Positions 34,497 to 48,538 of a stretch of DNA of 64,000 nucleotides are shown piece after piece. The position numbers and the translations under genes were made by a program. The stretch is from Enterobacter asburiae (GTDB lineage Bacteria > Pseudomonadota > Gammaproteobacteria > Enterobacterales > Enterobacteriaceae), in assembly GCF_008080435.1 (NCBI RefSeq), contig NZ_VRKN01000007.1, positions 186,001 through 250,000 of the forward strand, given 5' to 3'. The notes under the pieces are model-generated. The model did not search any database. It was not told where the DNA came from and saw nothing but the letters and a program-made list of their open reading frames with translations. Position 1 is the first letter of the stretch. Each line of letters starts with the position of its first letter.

Positions 34497-36140
34497 ATGG
34501 ATTCGCAACGCAATCTTCTTATCATCGCTTTGTTGTTCGTGTCTTTCATGATCTGGCAAGCATGGGAGCAGGATAAAAATCCTCAACCCCAGCAGCAGAC
34601 CACGCAGACTACGACCACCGCAGCGGGTAGCGCCGCCGACCAGGGCGTACCGGCCAGTGGCCAGGGGAAACAGATTACGGTTAAGACCGATGTGCTTGAG
34701 CTGACAATCAACACCCGTGGTGGTGATGTTGAGCAGGCGCTGCTGTTGACCTACCCGAAAGAGCTGAAGTCTACCGAACCGTTCCAGTTACTGGAAACCA
34801 CGCCTGAGTTTATCTACCAGGCGCAAAGCGGCCTGACCGGTCGTGATGGCCCGGATAACCCGGCTAACGGTGCGCGTCCACTGTACAACGTCGAGAAAGA
34901 GACTTTCGTGCTGGCTGATGGCCAGAACGAACTCGCGATCCCGATGACCTACACCGACGCCGCGGGCAACACCTTCACCAAAACCTTCACCCTGAAACGC
35001 GGTGAATATGCGGTGAATGTGGGTTACAGCGTACAGAACACCGGTGCGAAACCACTGGAACTGTCGACCTTTGGTCAGCTGAAGCAGTCCATCAATCTGC
35101 CGTCTCACCGTGACACCGGAAGCAGCAACTTTGCGCTGCATACCTTCCGTGGCGCGGCGTACTCCACGCCTGACGCGAAGTATGAGAAATACAAATTCGA
35201 CACCATTGCCGATAACGAAAACCTGAACGTCAGCGCTAAAGGCGGTTGGGTGGCAATGCTGCAGCAGTATTTCGCCACTGCGTGGGTGCCAAATAACGAC
35301 GGTACCAACAACTTCTACACCGCGAACCTGGGTAACGGTCTTGCAGCCATCGGCTACAAATCTCAGCCGGTTCTGGTTCAGCCGGGTCAAACCGGTAAGA
35401 TGGCAAGCACCCTGTGGGTCGGCCCGGAAATTCAGGACAAAATGGCCGCTGTTGCGCCGCACCTGGATCTGACCGTCGATTACGGTTGGTTGTGGTTCAT
35501 CTCTCAGCCGCTGTTTAAGCTGCTGAAGTTCATCCACAGCTTCCTGGGTAACTGGGGCTTCTCCATCATCGTTATCACCTTTATCGTTCGTGGCATCATG
35601 TACCCGCTGACTAAAGCGCAGTACACCTCCATGGCGAAGATGCGTATGCTGCAGCCGAAGATTGCGGCAATGCGTGAGCGTCTGGGCGATGACAAACAGC
35701 GTCAGAGCCAGGAAATGATGGCCCTGTATAAAGCAGAAAAAGTAAACCCGCTGGGTGGTTGCTTCCCGCTGCTGATTCAGATGCCAATCTTCCTTGCGCT
35801 GTACTACATGCTGATGGGTTCCGTTGAGCTGCGCCACGCGCCGTTCGCCCTGTGGATCCATGACCTGTCTGCACAGGACCCGTACTACATCCTGCCGATC
35901 CTGATGGGCGTGACGATGTTCTTCATCCAGAAGATGTCGCCGACCACCGTGACCGACCCGATGCAGCAGAAGATCATGACCTTCATGCCGGTCATCTTCA
36001 CCGTGTTCTTCCTGTGGTTCCCGTCAGGTCTGGTGCTGTACTATATCGTCAGCAACCTGGTGACCATCATCCAGCAGCAGCTGATTTACCGTGGTCTGGA
36101 AAAACGTGGCCTGCATAGCCGCGAAAAGAAAAAGTCCTGA
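34497..36140 (+). CDS. yidC: Membrane protein insertase YidC
   Basis: A 547-residue inner-membrane insertase. It has an N-terminal helix ([20 protein letters not shown]), a large periplasmic domain (~25-340), and a conserved C-terminal core starting [20 protein letters not shown], where the arginine lies in the hydrophilic groove. [12 protein letters not shown] and the final helices follow, with a basic C terminus. It inserts small membrane proteins such as the ATP synthase c subunit and works with SecYEG. Confidence 0.98.
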   Translation: MDSQRNLLIIALLFVSFMIWQAWEQDKNPQPQQQTTQTTTTAAGSAADQGVPASGQGKQITVKTDVLELTINTRGGDVEQALLLTYPKELKSTEPFQLLETTPEFIYQAQSGLTGRDGPDNPANGARPLYNVEKETFVLADGQNELAIPMTYTDAAGNTFTKTFTLKRGEYAVNVGYSVQNTGAKPLELSTFGQLKQSINLPSHRDTGSSNFALHTFRGAAYSTPDAKYEKYKFDTIADNENLNVSAKGGWVAMLQQYFATAWVPNNDGTNNFYTANLGNGLAAIGYKSQPVLVQPGQTGKMASTLWVGPEIQDKMAAVAPHLDLTVDYGWLWFISQPLFKLLKFIHSFLGNWGFSIIVITFIVRGIMYPLTKAQYTSMAKMRMLQPKIAAMRERLGDDKQRQSQEMMALYKAEKVNPLGGCFPLLIQMPIFLALYYMLMGSVELRHAPFALWIHDLSAQDPYYILPILMGVTMFFIQKMSPTTVTDPMQQKIMTFMPVIFTVFFLWFPSGLVLYYIVSNLVTIIQQQLIYRGLEKRGLHSREKKKS

Positions 36141-36165
36141 TTCGGTAAGTTAACGCTAAAATAAG

Positions 36166-36189
36166 GGCGGTCAATTGACCGCCTTTTTT
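36166..36189 (+). terminator. Terminator after yidC
   Basis: Perfect 18-base palindrome GGCGGTCAATTGACCGCC followed by TTTTTT, 25 bases after yidC. It closes the rpmH-yidC unit before mnmE, perhaps partly. Confidence 0.85.
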
Positions 36190-36212
36190 ATTTGTATTGA
36201 ACGAGACCAACC

Positions 36213-37577
36213 ATGAGCCATAACGACACTATCGTCGCCCAGGCAACCCCACCGGGACGCGGTGGTGTAGGCATTCTGCGTATCTCCGGCCTGAAGGCGC
36301 GCGAGGTGGCCGAAGCGGTGCTGGGTAAACTGCCAAAGCCGCGCTACGCTGATTATCTGCCGTTTAAAGACACCGACGGCACGCCGCTGGACCAGGGCAT
36401 TGCGCTGTGGTTCCCCGGCCCGAACTCCTTTACCGGCGAAGACGTGCTGGAGCTGCAGGGTCACGGCGGCCCGGTTATCCTCGACCTGCTGTTAAAACGT
36501 ATTCTGACCCTGCCTGGCCTGCGTATTGCGAAGCCGGGCGAGTTCTCCGAGCGTGCCTTCCTCAACGACAAGCTCGACCTGGCGCAGGCAGAAGCAATTG
36601 CAGACCTGATCGACGCCAGCTCTGAACAGGCGGCCCGCTCCGCTCTGAACTCGCTGCAGGGTGCATTCTCCGCCCGCGTGAATCATCTTGTGGAAGCACT
36701 CACTCACCTTAGAATCTACGTCGAAGCGGCTATCGACTTCCCGGATGAGGAGATTGACTTCCTCTCTGACGGTAAAATCGAAGCGCAGCTCAATCAGGTA
36801 ATGAACGATCTCGACGCCGTGCGTGCCGAAGCGCGTCAGGGCAGCCTGCTGCGTGAAGGGATGAAAGTGGTGATTGCCGGTCGTCCTAACGCCGGGAAAT
36901 CGAGCCTGCTGAACTCCCTGGCGGGCCGTGAAGCGGCCATCGTCACCGACATTGCCGGCACCACCCGCGACGTGCTGCGTGAGCATATCCACATCGACGG
37001 GATGCCGCTGCATATTATCGACACCGCCGGTCTACGCGATGCAAGCGACGAAGTGGAACGCATTGGTATCGAACGTGCCTGGCAGGAGATCGAGCAGGCC
37101 GACCGCGTGCTGTTTATGGTGGACGGCACCACGACCGACGCCGTTGACCCGGCAGAGATCTGGCCGGACTTTATCGCCCGTCTGCCGGCGAAACTGCCGA
37201 TCACCGTGGTGCGTAACAAAGCGGACGCCACCGGCGAAACGCTGGGCATCAGCGATGTGAATGGTCACTCACTTATTCGTCTGTCAGCCCGAACCGGTGA
37301 AGGCGTGGACGACCTGCGTAACCATCTCAAACAGAGCATGGGATTTGACACCAGCATGGAAGGCGGCTTCCTGGCACGTCGTCGCCACCTGCAGGCGCTG
37401 GAAGAGGCGGCAAACCACCTTGTTCAGGGCAAAGCACAGCTGATTGGCGCGTGGGCGGGAGAACTGCTGGCGGAAGAGCTGCGTCTGGCGCAGCAGAATC
37501 TGAGCGAAATCACCGGGGAGTTTACGTCGGATGATTTGCTGGGAAGGATTTTCTCGAGCTTCTGTATTGGTAAGTAA
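36213..37577 (+). CDS. mnmE: tRNA modification GTPase MnmE
   Basis: A 454-residue GTPase that, with MnmG, adds the 5-carboxymethylaminomethyl group to wobble uridines. The N-terminal folate-binding domain carries [16 protein letters not shown]; the G domain has [26 protein letters not shown] and RNKADATG; the C-terminal CIGK holds the essential cysteine. MnmG lies 23 kb away in the same window. Confidence 0.98.
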   Translation: MSHNDTIVAQATPPGRGGVGILRISGLKAREVAEAVLGKLPKPRYADYLPFKDTDGTPLDQGIALWFPGPNSFTGEDVLELQGHGGPVILDLLLKRILTLPGLRIAKPGEFSERAFLNDKLDLAQAEAIADLIDASSEQAARSALNSLQGAFSARVNHLVEALTHLRIYVEAAIDFPDEEIDFLSDGKIEAQLNQVMNDLDAVRAEARQGSLLREGMKVVIAGRPNAGKSSLLNSLAGREAAIVTDIAGTTRDVLREHIHIDGMPLHIIDTAGLRDASDEVERIGIERAWQEIEQADRVLFMVDGTTTDAVDPAEIWPDFIARLPAKLPITVVRNKADATGETLGISDVNGHSLIRLSARTGEGVDDLRNHLKQSMGFDTSMEGGFLARRRHLQALEEAANHLVQGKAQLIGAWAGELLAEELRLAQQNLSEITGEFTSDDLLGRIFSSFCIGK

Positions 37578-37590
37578 TGCCCGCTAATTG

Positions 37591-37619
37591 ATGGTGGTTT
37601 CCATCCAGGAAATCACCAT
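37591..37619. repeat. Inverted repeat in the mnmE-mdtL gap
   Basis: Arms ATGGTGGTTTCC and GGAAATCACCAT, one mismatch (a G-U pair in RNA), with a 5-base loop, 14 bases after mnmE. There is no T-run on either side, so it is not a clear terminator. In E. coli this gap holds tnaCAB. Confidence 0.5.
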
Positions 37620-37688
37620 TGTCCAAATGGCAACTCGCCTAATCCCTTTTCACCCCCTATCCTGCATGCCTGCATCTATGGGGGGTTT

Positions 37689-38864
37689 ATGGCGCGTTTT
37701 CTGTTTTGTAGTTTCGCATTAGTTCTGCTTTATCCGTCTGGCATTGATATGTATCTGGTGGGATTGCCGCACATCGCTCGCGATCTGGGCGCCAGCGAAG
37801 CGCAGCTGCATATCGCGTTTTCGGCCTATCTCGCGGGGATGGCGTCGTCGATGGTGTTTGCCGGGAAGATTGCGGATAAGGCAGGTCGTCAGCCTGTCGC
37901 GATAACCGGCGCTATCATTTTTGCCCTCGCCTCTCTTCTCTGTTCACAGGCGCAGAACAGCACCTTGTTCCTGGCAGGACGGTTTATCCAGGGCACTGGA
38001 GCCGGTGGCTGTTACGTCGTCGCTTTTGCCATTCTGCGCGACACCTTAAGCGCCCAGCGCCGCGCCAAAGTGCTTTCGATGCTGAACGGCATTACCTGCA
38101 TCATCCCGGTGCTGGCCCCGGTCGTGGGATATCTGATCATGCTGAAATTCCCGTGGCAGAGCCTGTTCTGGACCATGGCGGCGATGGGCGCGCTGGTGTT
38201 TATCCTGTCCATCGCCGTGCTGAAAGAGACCCACCCGGGCTCGCAGAATATCGGCCATACCGCAACCATTCACCCGGCAGAGAAGCTGCTTAACCGCTTT
38301 TTCCTCAGTCGTCTGGCCGTAACCACGTTAAGCGTGGCGGTGATCCTGACCTATGTAAACGTTTCCCCGGTTTTACTGATGGAGACCATGGGCTTCGATC
38401 GGGGTGAGTATTCAACGGTGATGGCATTAACCGCCATGGTCAGTATGGCAGTTTCGTTCTCTACCCCGTTTGCGCTAAATGTTTTCAGCCAGCGCGCGTT
38501 GATGCTGACCTCACAGGTTTTATTCCTCACTGCAGGCATGCTCCTGGCGACCACCAGCTCACATGCGGTGATGCTGGTGGGTATTACCCTCATTTGTGCC
38601 GGGTTTTCGGTTGGCTTTGGCGTGGCGATGAGTCAGGCGCTTGGCCCATTCTCGCTGCGGGCAGGCGTGGCAAGCTCGGTGCTGGGGATCGCGCAGGTCT
38701 GCGGCTCGTCGCTATGGATTTGGCTGGCGGCGGTCATCGGGCTTAACGCGCTGAATATGCTGATCGGGGTTCTGATTGGCTGTAGCATACTGTGCATTAC
38801 CTTACTTATGGTCATCCGGCCTGCGGCGCATTATGAAGAAGCCCATCAGCAGTCTCGATCTTAA
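37689..38864 (+). CDS. mdtL: Multidrug efflux MFS transporter MdtL
   Basis: A 391-residue, 12-helix MFS (DHA1) exporter. It starts [20 protein letters not shown], has [20 protein letters not shown] as motif A and the long run [20 protein letters not shown] late in the protein. In E. coli it gives low-level chloramphenicol resistance. Its end overlaps the yidZ start by 32 bases. Confidence 0.93.
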   Translation: MARFLFCSFALVLLYPSGIDMYLVGLPHIARDLGASEAQLHIAFSAYLAGMASSMVFAGKIADKAGRQPVAITGAIIFALASLLCSQAQNSTLFLAGRFIQGTGAGGCYVVAFAILRDTLSAQRRAKVLSMLNGITCIIPVLAPVVGYLIMLKFPWQSLFWTMAAMGALVFILSIAVLKETHPGSQNIGHTATIHPAEKLLNRFFLSRLAVTTLSVAVILTYVNVSPVLLMETMGFDRGEYSTVMALTAMVSMAVSFSTPFALNVFSQRALMLTSQVLFLTAGMLLATTSSHAVMLVGITLICAGFSVGFGVAMSQALGPFSLRAGVASSVLGIAQVCGSSLWIWLAAVIGLNALNMLIGVLIGCSILCITLLMVIRPAAHYEEAHQQSRS

Positions 38865-39804
38865 CCTGTTGCTGTGCCTGCAGCTTTTGCTGCAGGAGCG
38901 CAGCGTCACCAAAGCGGCGAAGCGGATGAACGTGACGCCGTCAGCGGTAAGTAAATCGCTGGCCAAGCTGCGCGACTGGTTTGACGACCCGCTGTTTGTC
39001 AAAACGCCGTTAGGGCTGCTGCCAACCCCGCTGACGGTAAGCCTGGAGCAGGATCTGGCCGACTGGATGCAAATCGGCAATCAGATCCTCGATAAATTCC
39101 ACCATGATTCGCCAGGCGGACTGACGTTCGTGCTGGCCGCCGAAACGCCGTTGATGCTGATCCGCTTTAACGCCCTGCTGGAGCAGGTGAACCAGCGCTA
39201 TCCGCAGGCTACGGTGAAGATGCGCCACTGGGATTACGATTCGCTGGATGCCATTACGCGTGGAGAGGTGGATCTTGGCTTCACCGGCCGAGAGACACAT
39301 CCGCGTTCCCGCGAGCTGCTGAAGCTGTTGCCGTGGTTTATCGACTACGAAATCCTGTTTAGTGACCGCCCCTGCGTCTATCTGCGCGAGGACCACCCGG
39401 CGCTGCAGGAAGCATGGAATCTGGAGACCTTCCTGCGCTACCCGCATATCAGTATCTTCTGGGAACGTAGCGACACCTGGGCGCTTGATGAGGTGCTAAA
39501 GGAGATGGGGCGTGAGCGCAATATCGCCATGTGCCTGCCGGGTTTCGAACAGGCGATGTTTATGGCGGCGCAGCCCGGCCATAACTATATCGCCACGGCT
39601 CCGCACTACTGCCACCACTACAATGAGCTCCACCAGCGGAAGCTGATCGCACTTCCTATTCCGATTGACGAAGCGCAGGCTGAAAAGCTGACCGTTCCCT
39701 TCACGCTGATCTGGCATAAACGGAACAGCCATAATCCGAAAATCGTCTGGTTACGGGACACCATCAAGGCGCTGTACGGTGCCAGCGATCCAATTTTTGC
39801 CTAA
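38833..39804 (+). CDS. yidZ: LysR-family regulator YidZ
   Basis: A 323-residue LysR regulator. The helix-turn-helix covers [20 protein letters not shown] and [20 protein letters not shown]; the effector domain includes [21 protein letters not shown]. coli YidZ has been linked to anaerobic nitric oxide protection. I take the ATG at 38833 because it aligns with the E. coli start; it lies inside the end of mdtL. Confidence 0.93.
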   Translation: MKKPISSLDLNLLLCLQLLLQERSVTKAAKRMNVTPSAVSKSLAKLRDWFDDPLFVKTPLGLLPTPLTVSLEQDLADWMQIGNQILDKFHHDSPGGLTFVLAAETPLMLIRFNALLEQVNQRYPQATVKMRHWDYDSLDAITRGEVDLGFTGRETHPRSRELLKLLPWFIDYEILFSDRPCVYLREDHPALQEAWNLETFLRYPHISIFWERSDTWALDEVLKEMGRERNIAMCLPGFEQAMFMAAQPGHNYIATAPHYCHHYNELHQRKLIALPIPIDEAQAEKLTVPFTLIWHKRNSHNPKIVWLRDTIKALYGASDPIFA

Positions 39805-39926
39805 GAAAATGTAAAGTTCGGTCCTAAGGCTTCTCTTACTCCCATTTACTGATTAAAACAGGAGTCAAGTTAAGCGATAATCATGTAACCGTTTAACCGA
39901 TTACGACCATTATCAAGGAGCGAAAA

Positions 39927-40673
39927 ATGGCTACGCACTTTGCAAGAGGGATACTTACGGAAGGACGTCTCGTATCGGCAAGAATTTCTTCAGCCTGTCA
40001 CAGCGAAGCACTCGCACTCCCGGAACACCGCAGGACGCGGTTTTTAGCGTCCAGAGCGCTTCTCGCAGAACTGCTGTTTATGCTGTACGGCACCAGCGAG
40101 CTGCCGGACATCATAACCCAACCCGAAGGCCGCCCGGTCTTTGCCGACCCGGATCTCCCTCGTTTTTCGATTGCCTACGCAGGCAATATTATTGGCGTCG
40201 CGCTGACTACCGAAGGGGATTGCGGGCTCGATATGGAACTTCAGCGCGCGACGCGCAGCTTCCATGCTGGTAATGCGCATGAAGACTATCCGCTCTCCAG
40301 CAATGAGAAGCTGTGGGTACGTAACCAGAACGATCCTGTCGAAGCCAGAGCCCAGCTCATTACCTTACGCCAGAGTATTCGCAAGCTCTGTGGATGCGCC
40401 TCAGACGACGCCAGCCTGCTGCAGCTGCTGCCAGGTTCCGGACGTCTTCGTGCCACCCAAGCCACGCTGGTAGAGGCGCTCAGTGACGCAGAGGATGTAC
40501 TCATTTGGTCCATTGCGGTTACCCCCGCCATCGAACGCATGAAAATCTGGGAATTTGACAGTCAACAGGGATGGCGTAGCCTTCCTGATGTGCCCGAGCG
40601 CGCCAACGAGCCCGCAGCACGCCTGATGCGTTTAACCAGTTTACCGGCAGAAAAAGCATTCACCCTTAGCTGA
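39927..40673 (+). CDS. yieE: YieE, phosphopantetheinyl-transferase-like protein
   Basis: A 248-residue protein resembling E. coli YieE, which belongs to the 4'-phosphopantetheinyl transferase superfamily. Visible are RTRFLASRALLAELLFML, the substrate-region ITQPEGRPVFADPDLPRFSI and the metal-site-like GDCGLDMELQ, but the downstream Glu-x-x-x-Lys motif is not clean. Whether it is active on a carrier protein is unknown. It lies 36 bases before chrR and is probably co-transcribed with it. Confidence 0.85.
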   Translation: MATHFARGILTEGRLVSARISSACHSEALALPEHRRTRFLASRALLAELLFMLYGTSELPDIITQPEGRPVFADPDLPRFSIAYAGNIIGVALTTEGDCGLDMELQRATRSFHAGNAHEDYPLSSNEKLWVRNQNDPVEARAQLITLRQSIRKLCGCASDDASLLQLLPGSGRLRATQATLVEALSDAEDVLIWSIAVTPAIERMKIWEFDSQQGWRSLPDVPERANEPAARLMRLTSLPAEKAFTLS

Positions 40674-40709
40674 TCCAATCAGGGTCATCATGATGAAACA
40701 GGAGTAATC

Positions 40710-41276
40710 ATGTCTGATACGTTGAAAGTAGTTACGTTACTGGGAAGCCTGCGCAAAGGTTCATTTAACGGGATGGTTGCCCGCACGCTGCCACAGCTGG
40801 CACCGGCAGGTATGGAGATTAGCGCCCTGCCGTCTATTGGCGATATTCCGCTGTATGATGCGGATGTCCAGCAGGAAGAAGGATTCCCGCAGAGCGTTGC
40901 GGCGCTGGCAGAGCAGATCCGCCAGGCCGACGGGGTGGTCATTGTCACGCCAGAGTATAACTACTCGGTTCCGGGTGGCCTGAAGAATGCCATCGACTGG
41001 CTGTCCCGTTTACCTGAACAGCCGCTCGCCGGTAAACCGGTGCTGATCCAGACCAGCTCAATGGGCGCGATTGGCGGCGCGCGCTGCCAGTATCATCTGC
41101 GCCAGATTCTGGTATTCCTGGATGCGATGGTCATGAACAAGCCGGAATTTATGGGCGGAGTGATTCAGAACAAGGTCGACCCGCAGACGGGTGACGTGGT
41201 GGATCAGAGCACACGTGACCACCTTTCTGGTCAGCTGACGGCCTTTGGGGATTATATTAAGCGGGTTAAAGCCTGA
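40710..41276 (+). CDS. chrR: NADPH-dependent quinone/chromate reductase ChrR (YieF)
   Basis: A 188-residue flavodoxin-like FMN reductase. LLGSLRKGSFNGMVARTLP binds the FMN phosphate, and PEYNYSVPGGLKNAIDWLSR is the family signature. It reduces quinones by two-electron transfer and in E. coli also chromate. Strong AGGAG before the ATG. Second gene after yieE. Confidence 0.93.
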   Translation: MSDTLKVVTLLGSLRKGSFNGMVARTLPQLAPAGMEISALPSIGDIPLYDADVQQEEGFPQSVAALAEQIRQADGVVIVTPEYNYSVPGGLKNAIDWLSRLPEQPLAGKPVLIQTSSMGAIGGARCQYHLRQILVFLDAMVMNKPEFMGGVIQNKVDPQTGDVVDQSTRDHLSGQLTAFGDYIKRVKA

Positions 41277-41283
41277 TAAAAAA

Positions 41284-41352
41284 GCCCGGTGGCGCTAGCG
41301 CTTACCGGGCCTACACTCGTCAGTAGGTCAGGTAAGCGAAGCGCCACCTGAC
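41284..41352. repeat. BIME between chrR and adeP
   Basis: Two inverted REP units (GCCCGGTGGCGC ... ACCGGGCCTAC and its partner ending GCGCCACCTGAC) fill the convergent gap between chrR and adeP. Confidence 0.88.
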
Positions 41353-41367
41353 ACCACAAACCGCACC

Positions 41368-42705
41368 TTAGTGCGCGTCAATAAACACAATCTTCAGCAC
41401 AAACAGCAGCGCCACAACAATCACGCATGGGCTGAGGTCGCGGAAGCGGCCGGTACCGATCTTCATTATGCAGTAAGAGATAAAGCCCAGCGCGATACCT
41501 TCGGTAATCGAGAAGCTGAACGGCATCATCACGGCGGTAATAAACGCCGGCACCGCTTCGGTTAAATCATCCCACTTCACGCGTGACAGGCTGGAGGTCA
41601 TCAGCACACCCACATAGATCAGCGCGCCGGCTGCCGCATACGGAGGAACCATACCCGCCAGTGGAGAGAGGAAGATCACCAGCAGGAACAGAATCCCCAC
41701 GACCACCGCCGTCAGGCCGGTACGGCCGCCCACGGACACGCCGGAAGAAGATTCAATGTACGCGGTAACAGACGAGGTTCCGATAAAAGCACCGGTTACA
41801 GAGGAAACGCTGTCCACAAACAGCGCCTGCTTCATGCGCGGGAATTTCCCTTTCTCGTCCGCCAGACCTGCTTTGTCGGTCACGCCGATCAGCGTACCGG
41901 AGGAGTCAAACAGGTTGACCAGCATGAAAGAGAAAATCACGCCTGCCAGGCCCAGGTTCAGGGACCCCGCCAGGTCAACGTGACCAATCACGGTAGAGAC
42001 GCTCGGCGGCGCAGAGACGATACCGTTATAGTGAACGTCGCCCAGCATCCAGCCCAGCAGGGTGGTCACCACGATGGATACCAGCACCGCCGCGTGAATA
42101 TTACGGGAAGCCAGGATCGCGATGATAAAGAAGCCCAGCACGCCCAGCAGCACGTTATGAGAGGTCAGGTGACCGATGCTCACCAGCGTATCCGGGTTAG
42201 CCACGATAACGCCGGCGTTTTTCAGCCCCATCATACCGATGAACAGACCAATACCGCTGGTGATGCCCACGCGCAAGCTCACAGGAATGTTCGCAATCAT
42301 CCAGTAACGCACACGGAAAATGGTCAGCAGCAGCAGGCCAACCGCACCCCAGAAGATGGCGCCCATGCCAACCTGCCACGGCAGACCCATCGCCTGAACG
42401 ACCACGAACGCGAAGAACGCATTCAGGCCCATCGCCGGTGCCAGCGCCACCGGCAGGTTAGCGAACACACCCATCAGAATGCTGCCCAGGGCCGCGATCA
42501 GACAGGTGGTTACAAAGACGGCGCTGGTATCCATGCCAGCAACGCCCAGAATTTGAGGGTTCACAAAAACGATATAGACCATCGTCAGGAAGGTGGTGAA
42601 ACCAGCGATCACTTCGGTGCGTGCCGTTGTGCCGTGCTCGCGCAGTTTGAAAACGCGCTCAAGCAGACCCTGACCAGATGTCTGGGTAGTGTGTTGTTGA
42701 CTCAT
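41368..42705 (-). CDS. adeP: Adenine permease AdeP (AzgA-like)
   Basis: A 445-residue purine permease of the NCS2/AzgA group with about 12-14 helices. VNPQILGVAGMDTSAVFVTT, APAMGLNAFFAFVVVQ and GTSSVTAYIESSSGVSVGGR are the diagnostic transport motifs. In E. coli AdeP (YieG) is a high-affinity adenine transporter. The ATG at 42705 matches the E. coli start. A PurR-like box lies upstream, and divergent yieH is 165 bases away. Confidence 0.95.
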   Translation of the reverse strand: MSQQHTTQTSGQGLLERVFKLREHGTTARTEVIAGFTTFLTMVYIVFVNPQILGVAGMDTSAVFVTTCLIAALGSILMGVFANLPVALAPAMGLNAFFAFVVVQAMGLPWQVGMGAIFWGAVGLLLLTIFRVRYWMIANIPVSLRVGITSGIGLFIGMMGLKNAGVIVANPDTLVSIGHLTSHNVLLGVLGFFIIAILASRNIHAAVLVSIVVTTLLGWMLGDVHYNGIVSAPPSVSTVIGHVDLAGSLNLGLAGVIFSFMLVNLFDSSGTLIGVTDKAGLADEKGKFPRMKQALFVDSVSSVTGAFIGTSSVTAYIESSSGVSVGGRTGLTAVVVGILFLLVIFLSPLAGMVPPYAAAGALIYVGVLMTSSLSRVKWDDLTEAVPAFITAVMMPFSFSITEGIALGFISYCIMKIGTGRFRDLSPCVIVVALLFVLKIVFIDAH

Positions 42706-42805
42706 CATCAATTTCCGAACAAGGAGGGAAAATTCGTCGCTATCCTATACCAAAATGCGACAATAGTGGCGGTTACGTGATACTTTTTTCATTGATTTTG
42801 CTTAT

Positions 42806-42821
42806 ACGGCAACGATTGCGT
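42806..42821 (-). promoter_or_regulatory. Likely PurR box upstream of adeP
   Basis: The minus strand reads ACGCAATCGTTGCCGT, which agrees with the PurR consensus ACGCAAACGTTTNCNT at all but about two defined positions. It lies 101 bases upstream of adeP and 50 bases upstream of yieH. PurR control of adenine uptake is known in E. coli. Confidence 0.6.
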
Positions 42822-42870
42822 CCCGGTGAACTGCCGTACGTAAACGTTAAACTTGTTAAAAGGGAAAGGC

Positions 42871-43536
42871 ATGTCCGGAATTGAAGCGGTATTTTTCGAC
42901 TGCGACGGTACGCTGGTCGACAGTGAGGTCATTTGTTCCCGCGCATATGTCACTATGTTCCAGGAATTTGGCATTACGCTGGAACTCGAAGAGGTGTTTA
43001 AACGCTTTAAGGGCGTGAAGCTCTACGAGATCATCGACATCATTAACCAGGAACACGGTGTGGATCTGGCGAAAGCCGATCTGGAACCGATGTACCGCGC
43101 CGAGGTCGCACGCCTGTTCGACTCCGAGCTGGAGGTTATCTCCGGGGCTAACGCGTTGCTCGATGCGATGACGGTGCCGATCTGCGTCGTCTCTAACGGT
43201 CCGGTCAGCAAAATGCAGCACTCGCTGGGCAAGCTTGAGATGTTGCACCATTTCCCGGAAAAACTGTTCAGCGGCTACGATATCCAGCGCTGGAAGCCAG
43301 ACCCGGCGCTGATGTTCCATGCGGCAAAAGCGATGAACGTTAACGTAGAGAACTGCATTCTGGTGGATGATTCGTCTGCGGGTGCGCAGTCAGGGATTGA
43401 TGCGGGGATGGAAGTATTTTACTTTTGCGCCGACCCGCACAACAAGCCGATCGACCATCCAAACGTGACGACCTTTACCGATCTGGCGCAGTTGCCGGAA
43501 TTGTGGAAGGCACGCGGGTGGGATATTACTCGCTGA
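42871..43536 (+). CDS. yieH: HAD phosphatase YieH
   Basis: A 221-residue HAD-superfamily (beta-phosphoglucomutase-like) phosphatase. Motif I is FFDCDGTLVDSEVICS, motif II VVSNGP, motif III RWKPDPALMFHAAKAM and motif IV ILVDDSSAGAQSGIDAG. E. coli YieH acts as a 6-phosphogluconate phosphatase in vitro. AAGGGAAAGG precedes the ATG at 42871; the longer frame upstream would begin inside this ribosome site. Confidence 0.92.
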   Translation: MSGIEAVFFDCDGTLVDSEVICSRAYVTMFQEFGITLELEEVFKRFKGVKLYEIIDIINQEHGVDLAKADLEPMYRAEVARLFDSELEVISGANALLDAMTVPICVVSNGPVSKMQHSLGKLEMLHHFPEKLFSGYDIQRWKPDPALMFHAAKAMNVNVENCILVDDSSAGAQSGIDAGMEVFYFCADPHNKPIDHPNVTTFTDLAQLPELWKARGWDITR

Positions 43537-43545
43537 AAAAACAAA

Positions 43546-43613
43546 GCCGGATGGCGCTAACGCTTATCCGGCCTACAAGGCTCGTAGGCCCGGTAAGCGC
43601 AGCGCCACCGGGC
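43546..43613. repeat. BIME between yieH and phoU
   Basis: Two inverted REP units (GCCGGATGGCGC ... TATCCGGCCTAC and GTAGGCCCGGTAAG ... CACCGGGC) in the convergent gap. Confidence 0.9.
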
Positions 43614-43626
43614 ATATTTACGCGGA

Positions 43627-44352
43627 TCACTCTTTCGGATCTTTACCCGCCAGCAGCTTGTCCAGCTCGTCGCCGCCCACGTGACGGAAGTCCTGACCTT
43701 TCACGAAGTAGAAAATGTATTCGCAAATGTTCTGGCAGCGGTCGCCGATACGCTCAATGGAGCGCGCGCAGAACAGGGCAGTCAGTACGCTTGGGATCGT
43801 ACGTGAATCTTCCATCATGTAGGTCATCAGCTGACGCACGATGCCTTCATACTCCTGGTCGACCTTCTTGTCTTCACGGTAGATACGCACCGCTTCGTCC
43901 AGATCCATACGCGCAAAGGCATCCAGCACGTCGTGCAGCATCTGCACGGTGTGGCGGCCCAGCGACTCGAGGCTCACCAGCAGCGGCTGGTGCTGCTGAG
44001 AGAACTTCTCCAGCGCGGTGCGACAGATTTTATCCGCAACGTCACCAATACGTTCCAGTTCGGCGATGGTTTTGATGATCGCCATCACCAGACGCAGGTC
44101 GCTCGCCGTCGGCTGACGTTTCGCGATAATGCGCACGCAGGCCTCGTCGATAGCCACTTCCATCATGTTGACGTTTTTGTCGCCTTCAATGACGCGCTTC
44201 GCCAGCTCGCTGTCCTGGTTGTGCATTGCCGTAATCGCATCAGAAAGCTGCTGCTCAACCATGCCACCCATGGTCATCACCTGCGTGCGAATGCTTTCCA
44301 GCTCTGCGTTGAACTGGCCTGAAATGTGTTTATTAAGATTGAGGTTGTCCAT
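43627..44352 (-). CDS. phoU: PhoU, negative regulator of the phosphate regulon
   Basis: A 241-residue all-helical protein made of two PhoU repeats ([20 protein letters not shown] and [18 protein letters not shown]), with the metal-binding ExxxD pattern as in VDQEY. It links the PstSCAB transporter to PhoR and silences the regulon when phosphate is plentiful. Start at 44352 ([15 protein letters not shown]) as in E. coli. Last gene of the pst operon. Confidence 0.97.
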
Positions 44353-44378
44353 GGTTTCTCCACATGCACTAAGGCAAA

Positions 44379-45164
<786 letters not shown>

Positions 45165-45199
45165 TCATTCGGCGCCGCGATGTGCCGCGCCGTAAAAAT

Positions 45200-47052
<1,853 letters not shown>

Positions 47053-47085
47053 TTACTCTTCTGTTTGAGACGTTTTTACGAATAT

Positions 47086-47156
47086 GCCCGGTGGCGCTGA
47101 CGCTTACCGGGCCTACAGAGTAAACCGTAGGACGGGTAAGCGCAGCGCCACCCGCC
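47086..47156. repeat. BIME between pstS and pstC
   Basis: Two inverted REP units in the pstS-pstC gap. Here the element is inside an operon, where it would stabilise the upstream pstS messenger and allow higher PstS than PstCA levels, as is known for REP elements inside operons. Confidence 0.88.
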
Positions 47157-47177
47157 ATCTTCGTTAAATATATCCTG

Positions 47178-48251
<1,074 letters not shown>

Positions 48252-48286
48252 TTAAGTGGCTACGATGAGCAAAATAGGACAAACAG

Positions 48287-48326
48287 GTGACAGATAAATG
48301 TACGAATTATGACAGTTTTATGACAA
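48287..48326 (-). promoter_or_regulatory. Pho boxes of the pst operon
   Basis: The minus strand reads TTGTCATAAAACTGTCAT, then a short spacer and TACATTTATCTGTCAC, two tandem PhoB sites like those before E. coli pstS. They lie ~70 bases before the pstS ATG and would take the place of a -35 element. Confidence 0.92.
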
Positions 48327-48377
48327 TGAAAATTTAACTTAAAAACCAGCAAAAGAAAGCTTAAATTTCATCGTATT

Positions 48378-48395
48378 AGCCAGTTTTATGACAAG
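48378..48395 (-). promoter_or_regulatory. Possible further Pho box upstream of pstS
   Basis: The minus strand reads CTTGTCATAAAACTGGCT, identical to the proximal site over the first half (TTGTCATAAAACTG) but diverged at the end. It lies 52 bases upstream of the main pair and may extend PhoB binding. Confidence 0.45.
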
Positions 48396-48505
48396 ACGTT
48401 TTCAGAAATATTTTCTTTATGTGACACTGAAAAAAGTAGCTGAAGATGACAGATTGTCATTATTAAAAACGAGAAAGGATTGATTAAAAACAAACCGGGC
48501 GGGAT

Positions 48506-48531
48506 AAAAAAGCTCCACCCGAAGGTGGAGC
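48506..48531 (-). terminator. glmUS terminator
   Basis: Minus strand stem GCTCCACC, CGAA-type tetraloop, GGTGGAGC, then TTTTTT. It starts 8 bases after the glmS stop. Upstream the 320-base glmS-pstS gap otherwise holds the Pho boxes. Confidence 0.92.
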
Positions 48532-48538
48532 CTGGGGA

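Noticed and set aside
42706-42870. Purine riboswitch in front of adeP
   Set aside because: No conserved purine aptamer core was found; the site seen is a PurR-type DNA palindrome.
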